Positions 21,158-32,984 of a DNA stretch of 64,000 bases are shown here, in pieces. The notes beneath the pieces are model-generated. The model searched no databases. It was not told the DNA's origin and was given only the letters and a program-made list of their open reading frames with translations. Within the stretch, counting starts at the first letter, position 1, and every line of letters begins with the position of its first letter. Position numbers and translations under genes: made by a program. Origin of the DNA: Byssothecium circinans (lineage: Eukaryota > Ascomycota > Dothideomycetes > Pleosporales > Massarinaceae); NCBI GenBank assembly GCA_010015675.1, contig ML976980.1, positions 1,034,453 through 1,098,452 of the forward strand, given 5' to 3'.

Positions 21158-22943
21158 CTACTTGACGCTCTTTGAATTCAACCACGCGAATGCTGATGCA
21201 CTGCCCACCGGGTTTGCAGACGGCATCCTGTTCAAGGTTGGCGTACTCTCCCTCGTCTTCTCTCCAGACACGGACCTCTTCAGGATCGGTGCAGTGCTCT
21301 CGGCCTCGCTCACGTTACTGTCCCGTCTCTTACCATCATCAAAAAAGCGAGACTGTCCAGCTGGCGATGAGCCCTGCGAGATGCTCGTTGATAGCGTTCG
21401 CGTGCCTGGCTTCTTCAACACCTTGATGCCCGTGTCGCGTCGCTGATAGGTCGAGCTTAGGGGTTTACCTGCATGGGCCCAATCCCCGATGCTGGTTTTC
21501 TCCGTGTCACGTCGCCAGTTGTTCCAAATGGCCGACGAGGGACCAGATCGCGGTGTCGCACTGGCTGTGTTTGAATCTTGCGGGTCCTTGGACGCAGACC
21601 GAATAGTGGAAACGCCGAGGTGTGGACGCAGCTCCAAACTCCGTCGACCCATCGAGCCATCGTCGGAGCTTGAAGTGGTTGTGGTACCATTGCTCCTACC
21701 AATAGCAGTTGATGATGGTTGTCCATTAGAACTGGCGCCATCTTGCCCGTAGCCTTCGGCTTTGGACGAGATAGATGTAGACTTGGCTGCTTCTATCTGC
21801 GGTTGAGCCAAAGAGTGGATACCACTGGACGTGTACAATGACTTGAAGGCCCGCTCGTCCTCCGGCCGTACGAGGGGTATCCGCAATTTACTGCGGTCGT
21901 CATCGTATAGGGTTAGCTGATTTGACGAGAAGAGAACATCGGCGTTGTGAGCGCGCATCATGTCGCTTCCAAAAAAGATCTGTATAGCTTTGTCATTCCC
22001 GTCGTGATCATGCTCCACTACAGTGAACTCGATGGTCAAAGAAGGAAGCTGCGGGGCAGGGCTACTTGAGCGCGATGATGCCGATACCGGGATCGCTTCA
22101 GGCAGATAGACGGGCAGCTTGATCTTGCGGGTGTCATCCTCGCTTCTCGAGATCTGGTCCTGAAAGCCTAGGTGACGAATCAGACGCAGGTCAAGATACG
22201 ACGCAAATGAGCCAGTGCAAACAGCGGCATATAGCATTGTATCGTGCTTGAAGGTCGTCGTGAGCCAGCAGCGGATGATGGCGGGGACGGAGCCCAGGAT
22301 GAAGAGACCAGGTGCTAACCCTGGAGTTTCCCCCGCGGTGTTTAGACCGTATCCAGTGAGACTATTGGCGCGTCCAGATGTTGCAGAGTGTACAGATTGG
22401 CCCGTGGAGCTCTGTCCGCCGACCGACTTGTGGGAATAGCTGCGCTCGCTCATAGCATGCCCGCCCATGCCGCTACCAGTCCGCGGTATCAGATCCAGCG
22501 ACGAGCGCGAGGCATGAGCCCAGCGGCCGTAGTCTGCCGTCTCGTCGAAACGCACGCTGTTGGCGCGGGAGGTGGTCCCTATACGGCGCGGCTCGTCTTC
22601 GGCGTCGAGCTGCAGATTGCCAATGAGGTTGCTTGTATGATGGTCAAAGTTGGAGAAGTGCTCCGCGGTCGGCTGCTCCAGAGGAACTGCGATGGGTCAA
22701 TGATGCGCGGCGCACTCACAGATGATGGGTATTCACACCTTGCAGCGGCGTCCCGCCCAGGACGGAGGGGAAAGGTGAGGAGGTGCCCCAGACGTTCTTC
22801 AGGCGCGAGTCGGATTCATGGCGCTGTTCCAGACGAGATACGCGGTCTGCGAGTTCGGCCTGAGACTGCTGCACTCGGAGCATCTCGCCCTGGATGCGCC
22901 AGAAGTCGTCGCGGGGCTGGAAGGCGACGCTCTCAGGATCCAT
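21158..22943 (-). CDS. Conserved ascomycete protein with N-terminal coiled coil
   Basis: Two exons, 22943-22739 and 22686-21158, with a 52-bp intron joining TPLQ to VPLEQPTAEHF; 577 residues. The start is ATG 22943 (MDPESVAFQP); the GTG three codons up is not a eukaryotic start. Residues about 20-45 form a coiled coil (MLRVQQSQAELADRVSRLEQR). A conserved block follows: GLFILGSVPAIIRCWL, a TFKHDTMLYAAVCTGSF segment, LDLRLIRHLGF and KLPVYLPEAIPV. The C-terminal half is Ser-rich with conserved patches (FFGSDMMRAHNADVLFSS). I recall orthologues being labelled ubiquitin hydrolase 19 in some fungal genomes, but no USP Cys or His box is present, so I do not accept an enzymatic role. Function unknown. 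Confidence 0.82.
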
Positions 22944-23507
22944 CTGGCTCACTCATCCTCCTCCTTCCCGAGGTCGTCCGATCCCTGGCTCACCGCCGAC
23001 GACCCGAGTCTCTACTGACACAGTGATGGCCCTGATCTATGCGAGTGCGTGTGGGGGTGAAAGGGTATGCAATTCGAGATGGGGGATGGAAGCGTCGGGG
23101 AGGGGCGAGACAATGGTGGCTATATGAGCAGAGGAGAGCGCTGACAGAAGCGTGCGGGCAGTTTCGAGGGGTATTCCGGGAGTGGCAACGGGTTCGGTAG
23201 GTGTCGCAGTGGTGGACGGGGAGGAAAGGCGGTGATGGTTTGTGCGGGCGTCAGAGAGACGTGCAATAATAACAATGAGGTTTATCAGGTAGTCGCGATG
23301 CATGTGCTGGGCAGGTGCGGTCGAGCTAAAGTGCAAGAGCGCCCGCGCCGCTAGCGTGATGCACCTTTCCATGCAATGCGTGTATGCACATGTGTGATCC
23401 CTGCCATCGCCCGTTGAACGTTCCTTAATATGTGTTGATATAGATACACGTACGACCACTTGGGTACAAGGTCACTGGGACAATTGTAGGAGCTATGTAG
23501 GACGGCC
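22944..23507. other. Intergenic region
   Basis: Promoter of the coiled-coil gene and 3' flank of the esterase gene. No coding signal accepted. Confidence 0.6.
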
Positions 23508-24492
23508 TCAAGCCTTGTTCGCGGCCTCCCAAGCCTTCCAGCCAGCGTCATCATTCCACAGCGGCAACATGTTGGGCAAGTTCTCTGGCAACAACTCGGA
23601 CCAGTTCTCGCCAATGACTTTCATAAGCCCTCGAAACAGGACATCATAGCCCGCAGGATTGAAATGCAGGCCTACCAATTCAGTATACACGAGAGTGGGG
23701 GCTGGATAGAAAGAGACTCACCATCATGCATCAACTCGACGAGGGCGTCATTCTGCGGCAGCTCCAACGACCCTGGAATGTCCTCGCCGACTTTCCAGCC
23801 AGCCTTGGCCATGAACTCCTGCCACAGGTTGATGACGGGAATGTCGAGCTCTTTGCCGAGTTCGACAGCTGCTTCAGCATACTTCTTTGTGGTTGCGGCC
23901 TTGCGCGACACCGATTTGAGAGACCTGGTCTGGTCCGTAGCCCATTGCAAGTGCTCGTTGATGGGCGGTGGCGCAACTAGAACGACCTTCGGCTCATGGG
24001 CTTGGACGAGCGGGTCAGTTATGATGGTTTTGAGATTGGTCTTGTATTCGTCGAGAGGAACATGTTGGTGGTTCTCCGCTTCTGGAAGCGATGCATCGTT
24101 GGCGCCGAAGAAGACGACCTACGGAGGTCAGTCGTCGACGGCGACACGAGCTTCAGGTAAGTACCAGCAGTCGGATGCGAGCAACATCTGGCGAGGGGAT
24201 GATGTGAGGGAGCACTTTCAGGGCCTTGCGGGTGGTGTAGCCACTGCGAGATCAGTATGGATGTCGACCAGAGGGAGACGGGGTCATAAGGTACCTGAAG
24301 CCCCGGTTCACCACATCCAGTTTTCGAATGTATGCATTCTGCAAGGCTGCCGAGAAGCCAAAACCGCGCTCTTGGTCGTAGCTTTGCTGGGTGATGGAGT
24401 CCCCGAAAAGAAAGATCTGCTCATACGGCGCGGGCTGCGGCGGTTGGTATGAAAATGCAAGGCGCCAGGAATGGATGCCCCTCACTTACCAT
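23508..24492 (-). CDS. IAH1: Isoamyl acetate-hydrolysing esterase-like SGNH hydrolase
   Basis: Five exons: 24492-24490, 24434-24295, 24243-24165, 24118-23722 and 23671-23508, with introns of 55, 51, 46 and 50 bp; 260 residues. Exon 1 contributes only the ATG. Block I is IFLFGDSITQ (Ser14 nucleophile). Block III is VFFGANDA with the conserved Asn, and block V is DGLHFNPAGYD, supplying Asp206 and His209. This is the GDSL/SGNH arrangement of yeast IAH1, which hydrolyses short acetate esters such as isoamyl acetate; yeast IAH1 is 238 residues. No signal peptide, so probably cytosolic. Splicing was fixed by uninterrupted family motifs across all junctions. Confidence 0.92.
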
Positions 24493-25480
24493 GATGGTTG
24501 GTGCACCGACTTCAAGATTTTGTTGTATCGCACGTAGGACTACTCCGTAACGAAACTCTCTTTATGATGCAGCATACATGCAGAGAGGTTTGTAGAAGAC
24601 AGGGCCTAGGCTTGGATTGTTTGCTCGACTAGACGGCGAGGCGAATGATTTCTCCGTGGTTAGACTGAGATATCCTGTATCATGTATGCCATGGTCGTGA
24701 GAAAGCACAGCAGACGGGACGCTCATTGGCGGTGGCATTTGAGGCCGCTCCTTGCCTTATGCGGACTAGGCGGCGATGTCGTGATTACCATCTGGCCGAT
24801 GAAACACACAGAAGTGATGTGTTGATATAGGTGGAGGGTTAACGGGCTGTGAACTCCTGTGTAGTATGTACATTCAAACACCATCGCCATGCCGTATGCC
24901 ATATGCTATAGCAAACAAGAAATTCCACTACTGCAGGCGGTTGAGCCCCACGATGCGGTGACAGTCAGCGACACTTGGATTTGAGTCTTGGACCCTGTGA
25001 CGCACGCCGCCCGACACAACCACAGCACTGAGGTAGCACCGAGCCACCACCGACTCTACGATCACAAGGGCGGCTCTCGCCGCGCTACTATGCTTGATCA
25101 CCACTTGGCCAGAATCCGGATAGACATGATCTGCCCCGTGCCGGCCCTCTGTCTTTAACAGTACAGCCTCCTGCTTACCGTGTAGACAGTAGCGACCTCG
25201 GGAGAGATGCCTGCACGTGGTGAGTGTGCCCCAACACCCACACCCATACATCGGCCTTTCGGTGAGATGAGCCACACTGGAGCATGAGCATGACCCTCCG
25301 CGGCGACGGCGTCTTGCGTCCATATGACCAGCTTCCAAGGTGCCGCTCTTGAGCCAGCTAACAACCACCCCGTCCCAGTCATCCACGTCCACGTCCACAT
25401 CCACACCCACACCCACGCCCACATCCCCTCGACATCCCCCTCGACGTCCACCTCCTCTCCCAACTTCACCCGCCTCCGCC
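24493..25480. other. Intergenic region, divergent promoter of esterase and CLC genes
   Basis: About 1 kb between divergently transcribed genes. No gene supported. The right end (25340-25480) is open in the frame of the chloride transporter but without ATG, and holds a CCACRT-type repeat. Confidence 0.55.
25383..25427. repeat. Hexamer-like CCACGT/CCACAC repeat in 5' leader
   Basis: Seven to eight degenerate 6-bp units (CCACGT, CCACAT, CCACAC, CCACGC) in the likely 5'UTR of the chloride transporter, about 55 bp before its ATG. Confidence 0.7.
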
Positions 25481-28362
25481 ATGCCCAAGTCGGCCATCTC
25501 CTACCACAGCGTCGACCAGCGGAGCGACGACGACGACGATGACGACCGCTACGACGAAGCCGCGTACCTAGAGCGGCAGGAGCGACGCGACACGGTGAGC
25601 AGCGCAACACCAACATCGCCCACCACCACATTCCGTCCGATGCGTCGATGCCGGGCTTCCGACAACGACCTCACCCAGCACGGCGCCACGGAGCGCTCCA
25701 GTCTGCTCGGGGATGCCTACCACAGCCGCAGCTATGCGAGTATGCCGGGCACCATCCCAGGCACCCCGCGCCGACACAACAACCAGATGCCCACCAGCAG
25801 ACGCAGGCGCCATAGTCGCCGCGGCTCCTTCAGCCAGCGCCTGGTCAACGCCCTCGGCGAGAGGCCCCAGTCCATGGAGAACAGCATGCAGGCCTCCCGG
25901 GCGTCCATCTTCCAGGACACGCGCGTGTGGTACGACCAGTTCACCTCGACCGACTGGGTGCGCGACTCCATCAACGACGCCTTCCGCGTCAAGGCCCTCC
26001 GCAGCCGCAAGGACTTCCGCGGTCGCCTGGCCGCCTGGTTTGATGGCGCTCAGGGCTGGATCCTCGTCGCCATCATCGGCATCTTGACCGCCGTCGTCGC
26101 CTACTTGGTCAACATCACCGAGAACACGCTGTTCGATTGGAAGGAGGGCCACTGCACAAACGGCTGGTACAAGAGCAAGAAGACCTGCTGCATCGGCGCC
26201 ACCATTTGTGACGATTGGCTGCACTGGAGCCGTGTACTCCGCAGTGACAGGCTGGACATGGTGCAGACTCAGTATGCTGCCTTTGTCGTCGGCGTCGTCG
26301 TCCTCTCCCTGGCCTCCTGCCTCCTGACTCTTGCTACAAAAACCGTGGTCCCGTCCGCCATCTCCATCTCAACCTTGGACGAGAACCTGGGAGCCGAGAT
26401 TCAGGCGTCACGCGACCACGATGAAGACGACGAAGACACAAAGCAGAGCATGACCCCGGAAGCACGCTTCAACGAGTCGCAGCTCCGTCCCCCCATGGTC
26501 TACTACTCGGCCGCTGGCAGTGGAGTTGCCGAAGTCAAGGTCATTCTCAGCGGCTTTGTGCTGCACGGCTACCTTGGTGTCCGTACCTTGGTCATCAAGA
26601 CGCTTGGCTTGATCCTTAGTGTTGCGTCAGGCCTGAGTCTCGGTAAAGAGGGCCCCTACGTACACATCTCAACCGCCATCGGTAACATTGCATGCCGTAT
26701 CTTCTCCAAATATAGCAACAACGACGGAAAGCGACGAGAAATCCTGAGTGCAAGTGCTGCGAGCGGTGTTGCTGTGGCCTTTGGTGCCCCCATCAGTGGC
26801 GTCTTGTTCAGTTTGGAGGAAGTCAGCTACTACTTTCCGTCCAAGACGCTGTTTCGCACCTTCTTTTGTTGTATTGTAAGTCACCACTCTCAACTGCTCC
26901 TTCCCTCAAGCTAATACACACAGGCTGCCGCTCTGTCGCTCAAGTTCCTTAACCCTTACGGAAACAACAAGATTGTGCTATTTGAAGTTCGCTATCTCAC
27001 AGACTGGAAATTCTTCGAACTCATTGCCTTCGTCTTCACAGGCGCATTGGGCGGCATTCTAGGGGCTCTCTTCATCAAAGCATCCCGCGTCTGGGCTCGC
27101 ACCTTCCGGCGCATCCCCGTTATTAAAAAGTATCCTCTTCTTGAGGTGTTTCTGGTTGCCCTACTGACCGGCCTTATTAGCTTCTGGAACAGGTACACGA
27201 AGCTCCCCGTGGCAGAACTGCTCTTCGAACTCGCCAGCCCATGCGGCACCTTCACCAACTCGGGAGATGGACTCTGCCCGACACGCGAGAATATTCCCAA
27301 CGTACTACGAGTGCTACTCGTCGCTTTTGTGGTTAAGGCGGGACTAACCGTCATCACATTCGGCATCAAAGTGCCTGCAGGAATCTACGTACCTTCCATG
27401 GTTGTCGGCGGTCTTGCTGGGCGTATGGTAGGACACACAGTCCAGCTGTTCGCACTCCGTTTTTCCGACTCTGGCTTATTCGGACATTGTGATCCCTCAG
27501 GCCCTCCTGGATCATGCGTCGTTCCCGGAGTATATGCCATGGTCGCTGCCGGGGCTACTATGACTGGCGTCACACGTCTGACTGTGACTCTTGCCGTCAT
27601 TCTCTTCGAGCTTACGGGCAGTTTAGATCACGTCCTACCCTTCTCTTTGGGTATCTTAGTCGCCAAGTGGGTAGCAGATGCCATCGAACCGCTCAGTATC
27701 TACGACCTACTGACGGATATGAACTCTTACCCTTTCCTCGACAATAAAGTGAGGCCCATCTTCACCTCTGAGCTTGGCGACATAACTCTGCGAACTCGAC
27801 CCGAGCGTATCATCGACATATCTGATTCTGCCTTGATTCCCGCATCCGAGCTGCGTGTAAAGCAGCAATACCTCGCCATGGCTGGCGAGCTGGATGGAGG
27901 CCTTGCTATCGTCAAGCGTGGCGTTCTTGTTGGATTGATACCTCATCCCGATCTCCAATTTGCCCTAGACAGACTGGAAGACGAGGACAATACCCTCTGT
28001 CTCATGTCTCCGCTGGTCGATTGGGCTGCTGGACGGGAACAGTCTGGCGATGATCACACCAACGCGGAAAACATCGACAATAGCGATTTTACGCCCTTTA
28101 TTGATCCAGCACCCGTCTCGCTGGACGTGCACTCTCCTATGGACTTGGTCTATGAGTGCTTCGTGAAACTGGGATTGCGCTATGTATGTGTACTGAGAGA
28201 TGGAAAGTACGCCGGGATGGTGAGCAACAAGTTCTATAACACGATGATAACCCCTGCTAATCATGTATTCAGATACACAAAAAAGCTTTTGTAAAATACA
28301 TCAAAGAGCTGGAAGAAGAGGAGAAAAAGAGCCATCCCAAGTTCCTACGCTTCCATACTTGA
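25481..28362 (+). CDS. GEF1: CLC-type chloride channel/transporter (Gef1-like)
   Basis: Three exons, 25481-26875, 26924-28219 and 28273-28362. Introns are 48 and 53 bp; the second removes a premature TAA and restores GKYAGM-IHKKAFVKYI. The product is 926 residues. The ATG at 25481 has good context (CCGCCATGCCC). A long cytosolic N-terminus precedes the membrane domain. CLC selectivity motifs are GSGVAEVK (about residue 346), GKEGPYVHIS with the gating glutamate Glu390, and the GVYAMVAAGATMTG segment. Two CBS-like stretches follow, the last including RYVCVLRDGKYAGM, then a charged helical tail ELEEEEKK. Closest to the CLC-3/4/5 and Gef1 branch, expected as a Cl-/H+ exchanger of Golgi, endosome or vacuole supporting acidification and copper loading. 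Confidence 0.94.
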
Positions 28363-29376
28363 TTTCTTATATCTTCTTCCCTCCACCTCTCTGTACGGTC
28401 ATTTCCTTCCGATCCATTACGCTATTTCCTGTCTTTTGCCTTTTACCTCCGCATTCATGAACCAGGGTCTATTTCGCTTTCTTATTGATTCGTTAGGTAG
28501 GCAAAGGCAGTTACGCATGAGCATATGCATCAAATGGCGTTTAGAGAGCATAAATGGGATCTTGCAAGATACCAGGTAGAAGTAGAGAAGCCTTCTCAGA
28601 GATTGAAGCAACCCTGAAGGCCGGCTTAGATTAGTAGAATGGAAATGGTTGGCTGGTTTTTGCGATCAAGTATTTCTGATTTGGTCTCCTTCGCTCTCCT
28701 TCGCCACTGGATCCCTTGCGTCAACCTCAAACCCGCCCTGTCGCTTATTTGGACGGCCGTTGGCCCACTCCTTAAAGACCTATCAAGGAAAGATCCTGAA
28801 AGTGCAGAAATTGCAGAGGCTGGTTGCAGCGAACTACAGTTGCAGGTACGGCTGGTTACTGGTACTTTTTCCCGAGGGCAACGACCCCATATACGATTGT
28901 GACACAGGTCTCCCTCGAAGGTCGGAAATCGGAGCAGTTTGCCTTGGCAAGGGAGCGGCTGGGTACTACGGAGGTGCGAAGAAGGTATGTACAAAGCGCA
29001 TTTCTCGTGATAACATTCCTGGTTTGCACTGCGATAGTAGATATTCGCCCTTTTCATTTCACCCAGTCACCTAAGTGTCACCGAGCTCAAGCCATAGGGA
29101 CACTTTGTACAATTTCTCGTCCCGTATCTGTATCAAGACATTCTTGTGCACCAAGTCTCTGTCATTCACTCGCTGATAGGAGCAGAACCCTGGGGCAGAT
29201 CCTTTCTCTGAACGGTGACAAGTTACCATCCTTCTTTACTCGTACATTATCGTCGACGAACGAGTACCCCATCAACCTGGCTTATACCGCCACATCCCTC
29301 GTCTCCAGGCTGCTCCGAAACTACGATCTACATCGAACAGGCGTCTAAGTTTACAGAGACGAGGGACGGGATCAAG
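28363..29376. other. Intergenic region
   Basis: About 1 kb. Open frames of 140 or so codons exist on both strands around 28626-29074, but none shows a domain, signal peptide or matching exon. I see no reliable gene here. Confidence 0.45.
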
Positions 29377-30716
29377 ATGCTCCCGCCAAGCCCACGTATA
29401 TTGTCCATCTTCGTCGTCTTCTTCATCGTTGCCTTTATAGTCCTCCACAGCTACTCAGATGATGTAAAAGATCGAATGCACCGCCTAGCATTCACACCGT
29501 CCGTATCCACCATTCCACCCCTCCCCCCTTCCATCTAAATCTAACCACCGACGCTCCATAGAAAAACGCAAGAATCCTCCACCTTCCGCGCCTCGATCCG
29601 CAAATTTTTCGCACCCCTCGTGCACCCCCCAACCGCCACCTACCACGCGCCCACCGGCCACAACTTCACCATCCAATCCCCAACCTGGACGAAACCCCTG
29701 GGCCGCAAAGTCCTCGTAATCGACCTAGACACACGCTCCCCGACGGGCCCCAACCAAATCCTCGACGCCTCAGGCAAGCCCCTCGACTACGACGCCAACA
29801 CCTTCTCGCACGCCGGCGACCTCGTCAGCAACGCCATCTTCGACCACTACCTCTGGTCCTGCATCCACAACTACGACTACAAATTCTTCCAAGCGCTCCC
29901 CAAACCGGGCTACCACGACACATGGATCCTGCCCTCGCGACTGCGCTCCCTCCTCTCCACAAACCAGTACGATTTCATCGTCGTCCTCGACGCCGACGTC
30001 AGCATCACGCACCCGGACGTCCCGCTGGAATTCCTGCTGAATAAATGGGGCGTGTCGCGCCGCACGAACATCGCGCTGCCGTGGGATGTGCAGGAGGTGG
30101 CACGCGATGGGAGCAACAAGACGATTTCGGTCGATGGGAAGGGTATCCAGGTGCTTAATACGGGGGTCGTGGTGGTGCAGAATCTGGAGTTTACGAGGGG
30201 GATGCTGGATGCGTGGGTCGCGTGTCCGGGGGAGGAGACGTATGAGGGGTGTGCGAGGTGGAAGGTGGAGTGGAGTCATGAGCAGAGGGCGTTTTCCGAG
30301 TTTATTCGGTATGATTTTAATCCTGAGGGGGATAATATTGTCGTGAGTTTTGCCCTCTTGTTCTTCTTCTTATTTATTTTTCGCAGGGACTTGGTGACTG
30401 TCGCCTGGAGATCAACACCGCAGCTGTGGGAAATGGGAATGCGTGGGCTAATTCATTCTTTTCATTTAACTAGGCTATCCCCTGCGACGACGCCATGTCG
30501 TTCCCTGGCATGGCTGCCATGTACCCCGGGCGCATTGCGTCGGATTGTAATGGTCATTTCTTCCGCCATCATACACTTAATAAGGAGAAGACGAAGGGGA
30601 GCGTGGCTACGTCGGTTATGCAGTTAATGTATAGTATGATGCAGAATTCGTTAAGGGGGAATATCGATAAGATAGCGATTGTGGAGGGGACGGAGGGCGC
30701 TGGCGCGAGTGGGTAG
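29377..30716 (+). CDS. Type II membrane glycosyltransferase-like protein
   Basis: Proposed exons are 29377-29498, 29562-30342 and 30474-30716; 381 residues. The first intron uses a weak gtccgt donor to keep frame, and the second (131 bp) begins gtgagt. Residues about 8-27 (ILSIFVVFFIVAFIVLHSY) form a signal anchor, placing the catalytic part in the Golgi or ER lumen. The luminal domain has KVLVIDLDTRSP, FDHYLWSCIHNYDYKFFQAL, and YDFIVVLDADVSITHP with a DxD metal/nucleotide-sugar motif. The C-terminal exon reads IPCDDAMSFPGM then DCNGHFFRHHTLNKEKTK. The layout resembles GMA12/MNN10 (GT34) and related fungal transferases, but donor and acceptor sugars cannot be told. Exon borders are less certain than the family. 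Confidence 0.75.
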
Positions 30717-30931
30717 GGAGATGTGGTGAGGTGGGTGAAGCATGTTCTTGTTGTGTGCTTCGTTTGAAATTTGCGAAGCGTCTGTCGCGATATATTATTC
30801 GGAATTTACGGCGCGTATGTTGGCATATCCTTTGTTTTGTTCAATTAAGTCGTTAGAAGGGTATGGATGTATGTGTACATGCACAAGTAATCACGTGCTA
30901 CCCCTAATCCCTCCAGCCTCCTCGACCCTCC

Positions 30932-32304
30932 TCACTCTAGCCTAAGAACCCACCCATCTCCCACAGCATTTCCCTCCGCATCTACACCACCCCAGAACAC
31001 AACACTCCTTCCATCTCCCTGAACATCCGCACCAAACAGCGCCCTCGGGCCTGGGTGCAGCTTCCCCTCGTTCGCACCAAGCTCACTAGGGACATTAACT
31101 TCAACCTCCGCCCAAGACCATTTGCCACTATCTGCTCCGACGCCCGACCGAATCACATCTTTGATATGCGCGGGTTTGAGGGCGTCGCCGAGGCTGAGGG
31201 CGGGCTTGGGTTGCAAAGAGCTGGAAGGAAGTTGGAGGACCCATGTGTCGCTCCATTGCGTTGGGTTGGCGTCTTTTTCTGAGGCAGAGGGTGGGTCTGG
31301 GGAAGTAGTGACTCTTGCACCGAGAAGATAAACCAAGTAATTTCGGCCATAGCCTGTAGTGATGGGTAGGAGTGCACCATTATGGCGAGCCTGAGGACCG
31401 GGGGCGAGAGGGTTCGTGGGGAATGTGAGAGTGGTCCATTTTAGGTCTGGCTCGCCGTCCTGCTCCTTGCTGTTCGAGGGCTTTAGAGGCAGCATGTTCA
31501 GCTCACTACTCACTGGGTCGGACGAGGCGATGAGGTAGAGATGATCATCAGCCAAGGCAGCATTGGTTGGCGCAGCCAGAGAGGGCGGATTGGGAAGGGC
31601 GTGCCATGATTTCGTCTCGGTATCGAAGCGCCAGAGATCCGATGATACCCTGCCGTCACTGGTCGTACCTCCATAGAGCAGAATGCTCTTCCCGTAGGCG
31701 AAGGTCTTCGCGCCTTCTCGGCTACCTGGGGTGGGTCCTGAAGATCCTTCTTGTTGAAGTGCACTCCACGACTTGTTCTCCGGGTTGAAGAGCCATATAC
31801 GCGAATTTTCGTTGACTAGATAGCCTGATTCATTACTCCCTCCGTAAACGGCGACTTGAAAATCGAAAGCGCATGCTGAGTGCTTGGTCCTCGAACCCGG
31901 TACACCTGCCCCCTCTGATGAAGGAATTGCTGGTATAAGCTGGTAGTCGGGCTCATGTTGTTTGTCCGGCAGCGCAAGATTGACCACATGTATGTCGTTC
32001 GTTGCGACTTCGCCATCTGCTGTTGATCCGCCAAATATGTAGGCTTTATCGTTGACGATAGTCACGCTATGGCTCGACCTTGTGAGCGAGCGCCTGTTGA
32101 TGTTAGAGCCGTGTGGGCTGTCGGAGGTGGAGGTGTGTACCGCTTGAGTTCATCATCATGCGCTGTCGCTATCCTTGTAAAGGTTGCTTTCAGAGGCTGT
32201 GTGGGCGTGGTGAGAAAGTAGCCTGCGCCGCCCAATTGCACTGTCGTGGAGAGGACTTGTTCGGCAGCAAGGGCGGCGCCGGCACCGGCTGCTACTTCGG
32301 CCAT
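30932..32304 (-). CDS. Kelch-repeat (beta-propeller) protein
   Basis: Two exons, 32304-32141 and 32093-30932, with a 47-bp intron (gtacac...caacag) joining DDELKR to RSLTRSSHSVTIV; 441 residues. An in-frame ATG at 32391 would add 29 residues. At least five kelch motifs are visible: KAYIFGG, VAVYGG, ILLYGG, YLVYLLGA and VVFWGG. Each is followed by a W-containing strand (SRIWLFNPENKSW, SDLWRFDTETKSW, SDTWVLQL). This predicts a six- or seven-bladed propeller with no enzymatic motif, signal peptide or other domain. Kelch proteins of this size are protein-interaction scaffolds; the nearest analogues are Tea1/Kel-like or galactose-oxidase-like propellers. Partner unknown. Confidence 0.88.
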
Positions 32305-32984
32305 CGTATCGTGAGAGATGCGTCCTCCGTGATCGCTCGGAGTTCCTGCTGCTATAGAATTGGAAATGGTCCGATCGGTCGATGATAACATGAAGTTTAA
32401 GTGGTGTTGTGGTAGAGAAGACGTTTCTGTCTGCTATAGAGAGTGCAAGGGCGATGACGTCAGGCGATGAACACAACTGGATCACTGTGTCACCAACAAC
32501 TTCGCCGTCGTCACTCAAAAGATGTTAATTGTCAGAGCTGGAAAAAGTTTACAAAGGGATATCTCAAGGGACCCGTGCCGATCGGATGGAGATTTACCAA
32601 CACCAGGACAGCCGTTCACGGTAATGCAGGTGCCATACGTCACAGCATCAAAGCAGTCAACATTCGCTACACTTGTGTGCACATGAATGGTTAGTGAGTA
32701 GGGTTAAGAAGTGAAGACGCAGACTGGCATAGAGGAGGCCACAGATAAGTCGCGGAGAAGCTACGCAAATGCTGATATATCTTAACTGTTAGGAGAGTTG
32801 GCAACAAGGTACAATGTACTTTTGTCGATATCGCAAAATATACACTGTCGATGGTCTGAATTCTGACCTATGTATTTGTGAAGGACGGCGAAGCAAAGGT
32901 TCGAGTGCAGTAAAAGAGTCAATATCCATGTCACCTTGATCAAACACACCGCATCAATTATGCTGATAGGGCAACAGAAGCTCG
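32305..32984. other. Intergenic region
   Basis: Upstream region of the kelch gene and 3' flank of the CoA-transferase-like gene. Apart from the alternative kelch start codon at 32391, nothing recognised. Confidence 0.55.

Noticed and set aside
25340..25480. N-terminal extension of the CLC protein
   Set aside because: Frame is open but begins with GTG and runs through a CCACRT repeat; ATG 25481 has good context.
28220..28294. CLC stop at 28294
   Set aside because: The frame to 28294 reads through an intron; removing gtgagc...ttcag restores the conserved IHKKAFVKYI tail ending at 28362.
28626..29074. Open frames of about 140 codons on both strands as candidate genes
   Set aside because: Low-complexity-free but no domain, no splice partner and similar openness on both strands; looks like chance.
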